A stretch of 34,627 nucleotides of DNA. Source: Burkholderiales bacterium. GTDB lineage: Bacteria > Pseudomonadota > Gammaproteobacteria > Burkholderiales > Ga0077523. Each line of letters opens with the position of its first letter. Positions within the stretch are counted from its first letter, which is position 1. Both the position numbers and the translations under genes were made by a program. Shown piece after piece: positions 1 to 7,641 of this stretch. The stretch spans positions 1 to 34,627 of the forward strand of contig JAIEQG010000051.1 of NCBI GenBank assembly GCA_019747905.1. The letters are read 5' to 3'. The notes under the pieces are model-generated. The model was not told the DNA's origin. It was given only the letters and a program-made list of their open reading frames with translations, and did no database searches.

Positions 1-116
1 GCTTCGAAAGCCTTCACCTGCGGGCCGCTGGTGATCCAGCCCGAGCGCAGCACTTCCACCACGCCGGCGATGGTGGCCTCGTCGATGTCGGGTCGTGTGA
101 ACGGGAGGTAGTCCAT
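1..116 (-). CDS. DegT/DnrJ/EryC1/StrS aminotransferase, ArnB-like (partial, N-terminus only)
   Basis: The start codon is the ATG read on the minus strand at 116; the gene runs off the left edge, so about 38 residues are visible. They begin [12 protein letters not shown] and include [11 protein letters not shown]. This is the N-terminal signature of PLP-dependent sugar aminotransferases such as ArnB, which aminates UDP-4-keto-pentose in the L-Ara4N pathway. The Schiff-base lysine and the rest of the fold lie outside the window. An ArnE/F-like and an ArnT-like gene lie just upstream on the same strand, which favours an Arn-type role over O-antigen or antibiotic sugar aminotransferases. There is no clear Shine-Dalgarno; the leader is a 165-bp dispersed repeat. 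The family is fairly secure, the exact substrate is not. Confidence 0.8.
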   Translation of the reverse strand, partial: MDYLPFTRPDIDEATIAGVVEVLRSGWITSGPQVKAFE

Positions 117-280
117 GTCAGTACGGCGCGCGAAATCGCGTTGGGCCAGCGGCCGGCGCAGCCGGGTCGCACAGGCTCTCTCCCGCCAAGCATTGAGGTG
201 GGTGCCGCCGGGCCGCCCCAAGGCACTGACGCGCCCCCTCGGGGGGCAGCGACCAACGGGAGCGTGGGGGCCGTTTCATT
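117..280. repeat. Dispersed ~165-bp intergenic repeat, copy 1
   Basis: This stretch fills the whole gap between the start of the ArnB-like gene (116) and the stop of the SMR-type gene (281). It is strongly similar along its length to 21040-21205. Shared blocks include TCAGTACGG at the left end, GGCCAGCGGCCGGCGCAGCC, GGGCCGCCCCAAG, a CCCCCTCGGGGGG palindrome, and AGCGTGGGGGC followed by GTTTCAT at the right end. In both places the neighbours are minus-strand genes, and the element sits between the stop of one and the start of the next. The palindromic core could act as a terminator or processing hairpin. I infer that this is a dispersed element rather than chance similarity. Confidence 0.85.
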
Positions 281-652
281 CTAGCTGCGGGCCACCAGTA
301 CCACGCCCACGATGATGACGAAGATCCCCGCCATGCGCATCGCGTTGACGTCCTCCCCGAAGAGGAAGTACGCCGCCGCGGCATTGACCACGTAGCCGAG
401 CGACAGCATCGGATACGCGATGCTCACCTCGACCCGCGACAGCGCGAGGATCCAGACCACCACGCTGATCGCGTAGCAGAGGAGCCCGCCGAGAATGTGC
501 GGCTGGTGCGCGACCTTTAGGCCGATCGGCAGGACGTTCGCCGCCGAATACTCGAAGTGGCCGATGGCATTGGTACCCGCTTTCAGCAGCAGTTGCGCGG
601 CCGCGTTGAGCAGCACGCCGGCGAGCACGAGGGCAAAGGAGAGGACGGTCAT
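281..652 (-). CDS. SMR/EamA-type small membrane protein, ArnE/ArnF-like flippase subunit
   Basis: This 123-aa protein is almost entirely hydrophobic with about four membrane helices. The C-terminal half contains SIAYPMLSLGYVVNAA, typical of the small multidrug resistance/EamA fold used by ArnE and ArnF. Those proteins flip undecaprenyl-phosphate-L-Ara4N to the periplasmic face of the inner membrane. The ATG at 652 overlaps the stop of the upstream GT83 gene by four bases (ATGA), so the pair is probably translationally coupled. Only one such subunit is visible, whereas E. coli uses an ArnE/ArnF heterodimer; the protein may work as a homodimer or the partner may lie elsewhere. A drug exporter of the same fold is the alternative, but the context argues for lipid-linked sugar transport. 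Confidence 0.8.
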   Translation of the reverse strand: MTVLSFALVLAGVLLNAAAQLLLKAGTNAIGHFEYSAANVLPIGLKVAHQPHILGGLLCYAISVVVWILALSRVEVSIAYPMLSLGYVVNAAAAYFLFGEDVNAMRMAGIFVIIVGVVLVARS

Positions 653-2322
653 GGGACGTTGGATTGTTCGAGGGCGGCGTTGCGGACCAGCACCCGGCGC
701 GTGTCGCGCGCGATCACGGTCATCGCCAGGCCGGCAGCCGTCAGAGCAGCCTCGGTCTCGGGCTCCATGAAGGCATAGCTGCAAGGCTGGGTGCGCCAGG
801 CTTCCGTGAACGCCTCGATGGTCGGCAAGGCGAGCTGCGGCTCCTGTTCGAGGCCGAACGCCATCTCGTCGGCGAAGGCGACCAGCGTCAGCGTGCGGCC
901 AAGGTAGAAGGGCAAGGTCTGATCGTAGGTGCCGACGCTGTACAACGGGCAATCGGCGCGCAGTTGCGGCCGCGCGGTCGCAGCGAACTCGGCCGCCGAA
1001 AACGAGGGTGCGAGCGCATCGTGGCCGGTGATCGCGAGCTGCCAGGCGAGCAACCCGCCTGCCGACAGTGCGGTGACAGCAGCCAGTCGGCGATCCTGCC
1101 GCGCCCGTACCATGGTGATGACTGCGCCCACGAACATCGCCACGGCAGCCGCCAGGATCCAGGGTTCGAAGGCGGCGTACATCTCGACCGTGGTACGGGC
1201 GTTCGCATACTTCTCGAGCCGCAGGCCGAGCCATCCCGCAGCACCCGCGACGGGCAGCAGCAGAAGAGCGTGCCACGCGAGGGTTCCGGTCCGGAACCGC
1301 GTCAGCCGTTCACCGACCAGCCAGGCGAGCGCCGGAAACACCGGCAGGATGTACGAGGGCAGTTTCGATTTCGAGATGCTGAAGAACAGCACCACGAACA
1401 CGCACCACAGCGCCAGGAACAGGCGCGGGCGGAACCGTTGCGCGATTTCATCGGATCGGAACGCGGCCGCGAAGGCCTGGATCGCGAGCGCCGTCCAGGG
1501 CAAGGTGCCCGCGAGCAGCAACGGCCCGAAGTACCACCACGGTTCGTGACGCCGATGGACCGTGGTGAGAAAGCGTTCGAAGTGCTCGTGGATGAAGAAG
1601 AAGCGCGCGAACTCCGGATTCTCGATCGATACGGCGATGAACCAGGGTGCCGCGATCGCCAACACGACGATGCCGCCCACCACCGGGTAGAGGCGCCCGA
1701 GCAGGCGAAAATCGCGGGTGGCGAGCATGTACAGAGCGATGGCGCCCGCTGGCAGGACGAGGCCGACGAGGCCCTTGGTGAGCACCGCCAGCGCGATCGC
1801 ACTCCAGGCGAGCATCATGCCGTTCAATCGCTGCGTCAGCGACGCGCCGTCACGCTGGCCCCACAGGAACCCGGCCAGTCCCAGCGTGAACCAGAGCGTC
1901 AGGCCCATGTCGAGCGTGTTGAGGTGGCCGTTGGCCACCATCCACAGCATGCTGCCGGCCACCAGGCCGGCGTAGGCGCCGGCCTCGGCACCGAACAGGC
2001 GCCCTCCGACGCGCCACACGAGCAGCACGCACAAGGCCCCGGCCAGTGCACTCCACAGGCGCGCGGTCCATTCGTCGGGTCCGAACAGGCGATAGGCGCC
2101 GGCGGTGATCCAGTACTGCAGTGGCGGTTTCTCGAAGTACTTGATGCCGTTCAGCCGCGGCGTGACCCAGTTCCCGGTGACCGCCATCTCGCGGGCGATT
2201 TCGGCATAGCGACCTTCGTCCGGCTTGATCAGCTTGCGTGCGTCGAGATTCGCGAACCAGACGACGGCGAATGCCACGACCAGGGCAAGGATCGTCCGGC
2301 GGCTCGGTGGCCGGTGGATCAT
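649..2322 (-). CDS. GT83 polyprenyl-phosphate-sugar glycosyltransferase, ArnT-like
   Basis: This 557-aa inner-membrane GT-C enzyme has an N-terminal helix, then an acidic pair at D35-E36 (KPDEGRYAEIAREM) and KYFEKPPLQYW at 61-71, both typical of ArnT/PMT-like transferases. Many membrane helices and a C-terminal periplasmic part follow, near the usual ArnT length of about 550. The family moves a sugar from undecaprenyl phosphate onto lipid A or a related acceptor on the periplasmic face. It overlaps selU upstream by 4 bases (2319-2322) and the SMR-type gene downstream by 4 bases (649-652), so the three are probably one operon. With an ArnB-like gene following, L-Ara4N or another aminosugar is the likely donor; that is an inference. 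A second GT83 gene lies at 21985-23550. Confidence 0.88.
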   Translation of the reverse strand: MIHRPPSRRTILALVVAFAVVWFANLDARKLIKPDEGRYAEIAREMAVTGNWVTPRLNGIKYFEKPPLQYWITAGAYRLFGPDEWTARLWSALAGALCVLLVWRVGGRLFGAEAGAYAGLVAGSMLWMVANGHLNTLDMGLTLWFTLGLAGFLWGQRDGASLTQRLNGMMLAWSAIALAVLTKGLVGLVLPAGAIALYMLATRDFRLLGRLYPVVGGIVVLAIAAPWFIAVSIENPEFARFFFIHEHFERFLTTVHRRHEPWWYFGPLLLAGTLPWTALAIQAFAAAFRSDEIAQRFRPRLFLALWCVFVVLFFSISKSKLPSYILPVFPALAWLVGERLTRFRTGTLAWHALLLLPVAGAAGWLGLRLEKYANARTTVEMYAAFEPWILAAAVAMFVGAVITMVRARQDRRLAAVTALSAGGLLAWQLAITGHDALAPSFSAAEFAATARPQLRADCPLYSVGTYDQTLPFYLGRTLTLVAFADEMAFGLEQEPQLALPTIEAFTEAWRTQPCSYAFMEPETEAALTAAGLAMTVIARDTRRVLVRNAALEQSNVP

Positions 2323-3380
2323 GCTGCGACGGGCTCCTCGTCCGTGAGCTGCGCGGCGAGCCGGTCGAACGCGGCGGCACCGTCGCGCGCCGACACGGCC
2401 AGAGTCGGTGCAGATGCGAGTGCTGCGTAGTGGCTGCCGATGGAGCGTCGATAGGCGGGGTCATAGTGCAGTTCGAGCAATTCCGCCACCAGCTCTGCGT
2501 GCCGGTTCTCGTCGGCCAGCGCAATCCAGCGTGCGATGCGGGCGTGTCCGTGCAGCGTGGTCAACGCCGAGAGCCGGTCCGCCAGCGTGATGCGGTCGGT
2601 GAGGAAATGCGCGTACTCGTCCATGAGCAGCGCGACGCGCAGCGGCGTCTCGGCCTGGATGACGATGCACGGGGCCGCCCACATCGCCAAGATGAGCGGC
2701 TCGGGCACGCGCACGTCACCGATCTTGCGGCTCTCGGATTCCACGTAGACCGGTCGGCGCGGATCGAGCCTGGCGAGCGCCTGCCACAGCCGCGTTTCGA
2801 ACGCTTTCTGCGAAGGTTGCGGTGCCTCGGGCAGTCCACCGAGGACCGAGCCGCGATGCGCCGCGAGGGCTTCGAGATCGATCACCTGTGCCCCCCGTGA
2901 CGCGAGCGCACGGATCAGGCGGCTCTTGCCGGTACCGGTCATGCCGCAGATGACCCTCAAGTCGAGACGCGGCGGCAGTGCTTCGAGCTCGTCGATCACA
3001 TGGCGGCGAAACGCCTTGTAGCCGCCTTCGAGCTGCCGGGCGTCCCAGCCGATCTCGCGCAGCACGATGGTCATGGCACCGCTGCGCTTGCCGCCGCGCC
3101 AGCAGTACACCAGGGGGCGCCAGCCGCGGTCCTGGTCGACGAACGCGGCATCGATGTGGCGCGCGATGTTGCGGGCCACCAGCGCCGCACCCACCTTGCG
3201 GGCGAGGAACGGCGAGACCTGCTTGTACAACGTGCCGACGTGGGCGCGCTCGGCGTCGTCGAGAACCGGGACATTGATGGCTCCGGGGACGTGGTCCTCC
3301 GCGAACTCCGCGGGGGAACGGACGTCGAGCAGGGCGTCGAACTGATCGAGCTCCGCGACCGTGGCGATGTCGGTGCGCAT
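2319..3380 (-). CDS. selU: tRNA 2-selenouridine synthase (MnmH/YbbB)
   Basis: This 353-aa protein converts 2-thiouridine at the wobble position of certain tRNAs to 2-selenouridine through a geranylated intermediate. The N-terminal rhodanese domain carries the catalytic cysteine C93 in VYCWRGGKRSG. The C-terminal P-loop domain shows Walker A GMTGTGKS at 146-153. Both domains and the length match the family. I chose the ATG at 3380; an in-frame TTG three codons upstream is less likely. No strong Shine-Dalgarno is visible. It overlaps the downstream GT83 gene by 4 bases. No selD (selenophosphate synthetase) is in the window, so whether selenium is available to the enzyme cannot be judged here. 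Confidence 0.93.
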   Translation of the reverse strand: MRTDIATVAELDQFDALLDVRSPAEFAEDHVPGAINVPVLDDAERAHVGTLYKQVSPFLARKVGAALVARNIARHIDAAFVDQDRGWRPLVYCWRGGKRSGAMTIVLREIGWDARQLEGGYKAFRRHVIDELEALPPRLDLRVICGMTGTGKSRLIRALASRGAQVIDLEALAAHRGSVLGGLPEAPQPSQKAFETRLWQALARLDPRRPVYVESESRKIGDVRVPEPLILAMWAAPCIVIQAETPLRVALLMDEYAHFLTDRITLADRLSALTTLHGHARIARWIALADENRHAELVAELLELHYDPAYRRSIGSHYAALASAPTLAVSARDGAAAFDRLAAQLTDEEPVAA

Positions 3381-3403
3381 GGGTTTCAAGGCGAAGGATC
3401 GGG

Positions 3404-3429
3404 GCGCCTCATCGCGCCGCCTGAGGCGC
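3404..3429. terminator. Hairpin in the tesA-selU gap (weak terminator candidate)
   Basis: GCGCCTCA (3404-3411) pairs perfectly with TGAGGCGC (3422-3429) around a 10-base loop, in the 73-base gap after the tesA stop and before the selU start. It lies in the right place to reduce read-through from tesA into selU on the minus strand. No T-run follows, so a classical intrinsic terminator is doubtful. Confidence 0.3.
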
Positions 3430-3453
3430 GATGTCGCGAGCCGCCCGATTGTC

Positions 3454-4131
3454 TCACGCGGCCGGATCGGCAGAAAGCGAGGCGGCGCGGGCCTTCACGC
3501 GCTGGAGCAGCGGCTGCAACTGGGGAAAGATGGTGTCGAGGATGAGCGGCTGAGCGCCCGCGACCGGATGCAAGCCGTCTTCCTGGAACATCTCGCGGCG
3601 CTCGGCGAACGCCGCCAGCATGAACGGCACGAGCGCCGAGCGTGTCTCCTTGGCCACGTCGGCGAAGAGCGCATGAAACCCCGCGGTGTAATCCGGGCCG
3701 TAATTGGGCGGAATGCGCAGCCCGACGATCAGCACGGACGCTCGCGCCGCGCGTGCCGCGCCGGCAATCGCCTTGAGGTTGGCCCGCGTGGTCGCGAGGT
3801 CGGTGCCGCGCAGCGCATCGTTGGCACCGAGCTCGACGATGACGACGGCGGGCTTGTGGGTCGCGAGCAGCGGTGCCAGGCGGTTGCGGCCGCCAAGCGT
3901 GGTCTCGCCGCTCACGCTTGCGTTCACCACCTTGAATCCGTACCGTTCCGCCTCGATTTTCCCTCGCAGCAGATCCACCCAGCCCTTGCCCTGCGGCAGG
4001 CCGTAGCCGGCCGACAGGCTGTCTCCCAGCACCAGGATCACCGGCGGCGATTGCGCGGCGGCATTGAACGCAACGGCTGCCCCGATGGTCAGCGTCAGCA
4101 ACGTCCGTAACAGCAGCAACGACAAATTCAT
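3454..4131 (-). CDS. tesA: Periplasmic GDSL/SGNH esterase, TesA-type (acyl-CoA thioesterase I / arylesterase)
   Basis: This 225-aa secreted hydrolase acts on acyl thioesters and esters in the periplasm. It begins with a hydrophobic signal peptide ending near AFNAAAQS. The SGNH blocks are all present: GDSLS with nucleophile S38, G75 in SVSGETT, N104 in LGANDAL, and D185/H188 in DGLHP. Length and signal match E. coli TesA. The gene diverges from ybbA as it does in E. coli, but here the two ATG codons overlap on the same CATG (4129-4132). Each leader and promoter must therefore lie inside the coding sequence of the other gene. No clear Shine-Dalgarno is seen. Confidence 0.93.
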   Translation of the reverse strand: MNLSLLLLRTLLTLTIGAAVAFNAAAQSPPVILVLGDSLSAGYGLPQGKGWVDLLRGKIEAERYGFKVVNASVSGETTLGGRNRLAPLLATHKPAVVIVELGANDALRGTDLATTRANLKAIAGAARAARASVLIVGLRIPPNYGPDYTAGFHALFADVAKETRSALVPFMLAAFAERREMFQEDGLHPVAGAQPLILDTIFPQLQPLLQRVKARAASLSADPAA

Positions 4132-4810
4132 GGCTTCGATTGTGTCCGCGGTGGCGCTCACCAAGCAAGTGGCGACCGGTTCGGCCGAACTCGTCATTCT
4201 CGACGATGTGAGCTTCGACATCGACGAGGGCGAAACGGTCGCGGTAGTCGGAGCGTCCGGATCGGGCAAGACCACCTTGCTGGGCCTGCTCGCCGGGCTC
4301 GACCTGCCCACCTCCGGTTCGGTCCGGCTCGCCGGCAGCGATCTCGCGAGCCTCGACGAGGATGGTCGTGCCGCCCTGCGCGGTGCGGCAGTCGGGTTCG
4401 TGTTCCAGTCGTTCCAGTTGCTGCCGGCATTGACCGCGCTGGAGAACGTCATGCTGCCGCTGGAACTGGCGGGCTCGACGCAGGCGCGCGCCACCGCCAC
4501 GCAGCTCCTCGAGCGGGTTGGCCTGGCGGCACGGCTCGATCACTATCCGCGCCAGCTTTCCGGGGGTGAGCAGCAGCGCGTGGCGATCGCGCGCGCCTTC
4601 GGCGGGCCGCCGCGAGTCCTGTTCGCCGACGAGCCCACGGGCAACCTCGACTCGGCCACGGGCGGTGAGATCACCGATCTCATGTTCGATCTCAATCGCG
4701 AGCGCAGCACGACGCTGGTGCTGGTGACCCACGACGAGAAGCTTTCGCAGCGATGCGGGCGGCGGTTGCGGTTGGCGGGTGGGAAGTTGGTGGCGGATGA
4801 GAGAGGGTGA
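4130..4810 (+). CDS. ybbA: ABC transporter ATP-binding protein YbbA
   Basis: This 226-aa nucleotide-binding subunit belongs to the LolD/MacB-type (type VII, mechanotransmission) ABC family. Visible motifs are Walker A GASGSGKTT (41-49), Q-loop FQSFQ, signature LSGGEQQR (143-150), Walker B VLFADEPT (163-170) and switch H191. The ATG at 4130 aligns with the usual YbbA N-terminus; an upstream in-frame ATG at 4064 would only add residues read from antisense tesA. The partner permease is ybbP at 5122, separated by a 311-bp repeat block where these two genes are normally adjacent. The substrate of YbbAP is not established; the tesA neighbourhood suggests lipids or hydrophobic compounds. Confidence 0.93.
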   Translation: MASIVSAVALTKQVATGSAELVILDDVSFDIDEGETVAVVGASGSGKTTLLGLLAGLDLPTSGSVRLAGSDLASLDEDGRAALRGAAVGFVFQSFQLLPALTALENVMLPLELAGSTQARATATQLLERVGLAARLDHYPRQLSGGEQQRVAIARAFGGPPRVLFADEPTGNLDSATGGEITDLMFDLNRERSTTLVLVTHDEKLSQRCGRRLRLAGGKLVADERG

Positions 4811-5121
4811 GGTGATGGGCGAGGGTGCTGGCCCCCATCCCAACCTTCCCCCGCTGCCGCGGGGGAAGGAGTGCATGAAATTGCGGCGATGCCTGCCACA
4901 GGCACTCCTTCCCCCACCGAAGGTGGGGGAAGGCCGGGATGGGGGCCATCCGAGCCTTCGACGATCGACTGCATCGATCGTCGCGGTCTTCTCCTTCCCC
5001 CGCACCGCGGGGGAAGGCCGGGATGGGGGCCATCCGAGCCTTCGACGATCGACCTCATCGATCGTCGCGGTCTTCTCCTTCCCCCGCACCGCGGGGGAAG
5101 GCCGGGATGGGGGCAGCGCCC
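4811..5121. repeat. Hairpin-repeat (REP/BIME-like) array between ybbA and ybbP
   Basis: This 311-bp gap has no credible gene. It opens with one hairpin unit (from about 4829: GCCCCCATCCC, then a CTTCCCCC...GGGGGAAGG stem). An inverted unit around 4903-4945 follows, with GGAGTGC/GCACTCC marking the inverted pair. An 84-bp tandem period comes next: the GGGCCATCC junction falls at 4946 and 5030 and a truncated third copy ends at 5114. Between the C/G-rich stems each 84-bp unit has a second perfect hairpin, CGACGATCGA...TCGATCGTCG, with a 5-base loop that differs between copies (CTGCA, CCTCA). The same family appears at 18565-18656 and 34157-34627. Confidence 0.9.
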
Positions 5122-7629
5122 ATGACTGACCGCCTGAGTCTCCCCGCGACTCTGCGGCTTGCGCTACGCCTCCTGGGTCGCGACATGCGTGCGGGCGAGC
5201 TGCGCCTCATGGCGATCTCCCTCCTGGTGGCAGTGGCGAGCTTCACCACCGTCGCTTTCTTCGCCGACCGCGTGAAGCTCGCGCTGTCCCAGGAAGCGAG
5301 TCAACTGCTCGGCGCAGACCTGGTCGTCGTTTCGGATCACCCGATCGATGAAGCCTTTCGCACGCAGGCCCGGGACCTGCGCCTGACCAGCGTCGAGACC
5401 ACCCGGTTCCCGAGCATGGTGGTGGCCGGCGACGCGAGCCTCCTCACCGAGATCAAGGCCATCTCCCCGGGCTATCCGCTCAAGGGCAAGCTGCGCATCG
5501 CCGGTGCCGATGGCGGAGCGCGCGAGGTCAAGACGGTACCGGACACAGGCGATGCGTGGCTCGACCAGCGCGTGCTCGCGCGCCTCGACGTTGCGGTGGG
5601 CGAAGCGGTCAGGATCGGCAGCCGCGAGTTCCGGGTCACGGCGCAGATCGTGGACGATCCCGACAGCAACATCGGCTTTCTCAACGTGATGCCGCGCCTT
5701 ATGGTGAATGCGGTCGACCTGCCGTCCACCGGACTTCTCACTGTGGGCAGCCGTGCGACTTATCGGTTGATGCTGTCGGGCGACCGCAGCGGGTTGGCGC
5801 TGTTCCGTGAGTTCGCGAAGGCGCGCATCGGCCCCGGACAGCGTGTCGAAGACGTGCGCGACGCGCGCCCCGAGATCCGGTCCGCGCTGGAGCGCGCGGA
5901 GAAATTCCTCGGGCTCGCGTCGCTGCTGTCGGTGATCCTGGCCGCAGTGGCCGTGGCCTTGGCGGCGCGACGGTACATCGAGCGGCACCTCGACAACTGC
6001 GCCATGCTGCGTTGTCTCGGTGCGAGCCGCGCCTTGACGGTGGGCGTGCATGCGCTGCAACTTTCGGTGCTGGGTCTCGCCGCCGGCATCGCCGGCTGCG
6101 CGGTCGGGTTCGGTGCCCAATGGGGGTTGGCGCAGTTGCTGGCGCCGATGGTGCAGGTGCCTTTGCCGGCCCCGTCGCTGACGCCGGCACTCCAGGGTAT
6201 CGCCGCGGGCTTCGTGCTGCTGCTCGGATTCGCGCTGCCGCCGTTGCTGGCCCTCGGCCGCGTGCCGACGTTGCGTGTCCTGCGACGCGATCTCGGTCCG
6301 CCCGGGGGTTTCGCGTGGCTGGGTTATGCAGCCGGACTCGGCGCCATCATCGCCCTCATCGTGTGGCACACGCGTGACCTCGAACTGGCCGGTACGGTCC
6401 TGGGCGGGTTGCTCGGAGCGGCGGCCGTATCCGGTTTGATTGCCTGGCTGCTGGTACGCGTGGCCGCATCGGTAGGGCGCGGCGCAGGCTTCGCGTGGCG
6501 TTTCGGCTTGGCGAACCTGTCGCGACGTGCGCTCGCGAGCGTCGTGCAGGTGGTGGCTCTGGGCGCGGGACTGCTGGCACTCATCCTGTTGTCCATCACG
6601 CGCGGCGATCTCCTCGACAACTGGAAGCGCTCGTTGCCTCCCGATGCACCCAACCGGTTTCTGGTGAACATCCAGCCCGATCAGGTGGAGGAGATCGCGC
6701 GCTTCTTCGCGGCCGAAGGGCGCGAGGCTCCGAAGCTGTTTCCCATGGTCCGCGGACGGCTCACGGCGATCAACGGCCGCCCGGTGAATTCGGGCAACTA
6801 CACCGAGGATCGCGCGCGCCGCCTGGTGGACCGTGAGTTCAACCTGTCGTGGGCCTCGAGCCTGCAGATGGACAACCAGATCGTCGCCGGCCGGTTCTGG
6901 GACGCCGGGCAATCCAATGCGCCCGAGTTCTCGGTCGAGCAGGGCATCGCCGAGACGCTGCGCATCGGACTCAACGACACGCTCACGTACGACGTCGCCG
7001 GCACCGAACTGCACGGCCCCGTGACGAGCCTGCGCAAAGTGGAGTGGGACAGTTTCCGCGTGAATTTCTTCGTGCTGGCGCCGCCGGGCACCTTGGACGA
7101 GTACCCGGCGAGCTGGGTCACGAGCTTCCACCTGCCACAGGCGGACAGCGCGATGCTGGATCGGCTGGTCAAGCGCTTTCCGAATCTGCTGGTGGTGGAC
7201 GTGGCGGCCATCCTCACGCAGATCCAGACCATGATGGACCAGGTGATCCGCGCGGTGGAATTCGTGTTCCTCTTCAGCGTGGGCGCCGGCTTGCTGGTGC
7301 TGTTCGCCGCGATCCAGAGCACGCACGATGAGCGCGTGCGCGAAGCGGCCATCCTGCGCACCCTTGGCGGCAGTACGCGGCAGCTCGCCTATGCGCAGGC
7401 GGCGGAGTTCCTGGTGGTCGGAGCATTGGCCGGATTGCTCGCGGCCATCGGTGCCTCGGGTGTCGGCTGGGTGCTGGCGAAGCAGATCCTGCACGTGCCG
7501 TACACCATCAACCCGGTCGTGTGGGTGGTCGGGCTGGCGACGGGCGGGGCAGGAGTCCTGGTCGCCGGGCTGGTCGGTACGCGCCGGGTATTGCGGGTCA
7601 CCCCGATGGAGACGCTGCGCCGCACGTGA
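5122..7629 (+). CDS. ybbP: ABC transporter permease YbbP (FtsX/MacB-like)
   Basis: This 835-aa inner-membrane permease pairs with YbbA. Its layout is a first helix near residues 29-50, a large periplasmic domain, an FtsX-type helical block around 270-400, further central helices, a second periplasmic domain, and a C-terminal FtsX block around 710-830. Length and two-FtsX organisation fit the YbbP family. The start is the ATG at 5122 (MTDRLSLPATLRLALRLL). The frame stays open to 4939, but those 61 residues are translated repeat DNA and are rejected. The ribosome-binding region would come from the end of the repeat (GGGATGGGGG at 5104-5113), about 8 bases from the ATG. It converges on the EAL gene, 12 bases away. 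Confidence 0.92.
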   Translation: MTDRLSLPATLRLALRLLGRDMRAGELRLMAISLLVAVASFTTVAFFADRVKLALSQEASQLLGADLVVVSDHPIDEAFRTQARDLRLTSVETTRFPSMVVAGDASLLTEIKAISPGYPLKGKLRIAGADGGAREVKTVPDTGDAWLDQRVLARLDVAVGEAVRIGSREFRVTAQIVDDPDSNIGFLNVMPRLMVNAVDLPSTGLLTVGSRATYRLMLSGDRSGLALFREFAKARIGPGQRVEDVRDARPEIRSALERAEKFLGLASLLSVILAAVAVALAARRYIERHLDNCAMLRCLGASRALTVGVHALQLSVLGLAAGIAGCAVGFGAQWGLAQLLAPMVQVPLPAPSLTPALQGIAAGFVLLLGFALPPLLALGRVPTLRVLRRDLGPPGGFAWLGYAAGLGAIIALIVWHTRDLELAGTVLGGLLGAAAVSGLIAWLLVRVAASVGRGAGFAWRFGLANLSRRALASVVQVVALGAGLLALILLSITRGDLLDNWKRSLPPDAPNRFLVNIQPDQVEEIARFFAAEGREAPKLFPMVRGRLTAINGRPVNSGNYTEDRARRLVDREFNLSWASSLQMDNQIVAGRFWDAGQSNAPEFSVEQGIAETLRIGLNDTLTYDVAGTELHGPVTSLRKVEWDSFRVNFFVLAPPGTLDEYPASWVTSFHLPQADSAMLDRLVKRFPNLLVVDVAAILTQIQTMMDQVIRAVEFVFLFSVGAGLLVLFAAIQSTHDERVREAAILRTLGGSTRQLAYAQAAEFLVVGALAGLLAAIGASGVGWVLAKQILHVPYTINPVVWVVGLATGGAGVLVAGLVGTRRVLRVTPMETLRRT

Positions 7630-7641
7630 TGCGCCGGCGGG

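Noticed and set aside
3381..3389. TTG start for SelU three codons upstream
   Set aside because: The ATG at 3380 fits the family N-terminus equally well and is the commoner start codon; neither has a clear Shine-Dalgarno.
4939..5121. N-terminal extension of YbbP by 61 residues
   Set aside because: The residues are translated 84-bp repeat units; the family N-terminus begins at MTDRLSLPATL (5122).
5164..7494. Long minus-strand open frame (776 codons) antisense to ybbP
   Set aside because: It is a high-GC codon-position shadow with Arg/Gln/His-rich, low-complexity content and no domain. The same applies to long frames antisense to the GT83 gene (664-2430), typA (8941-11043) and rmuC (10635-12644).
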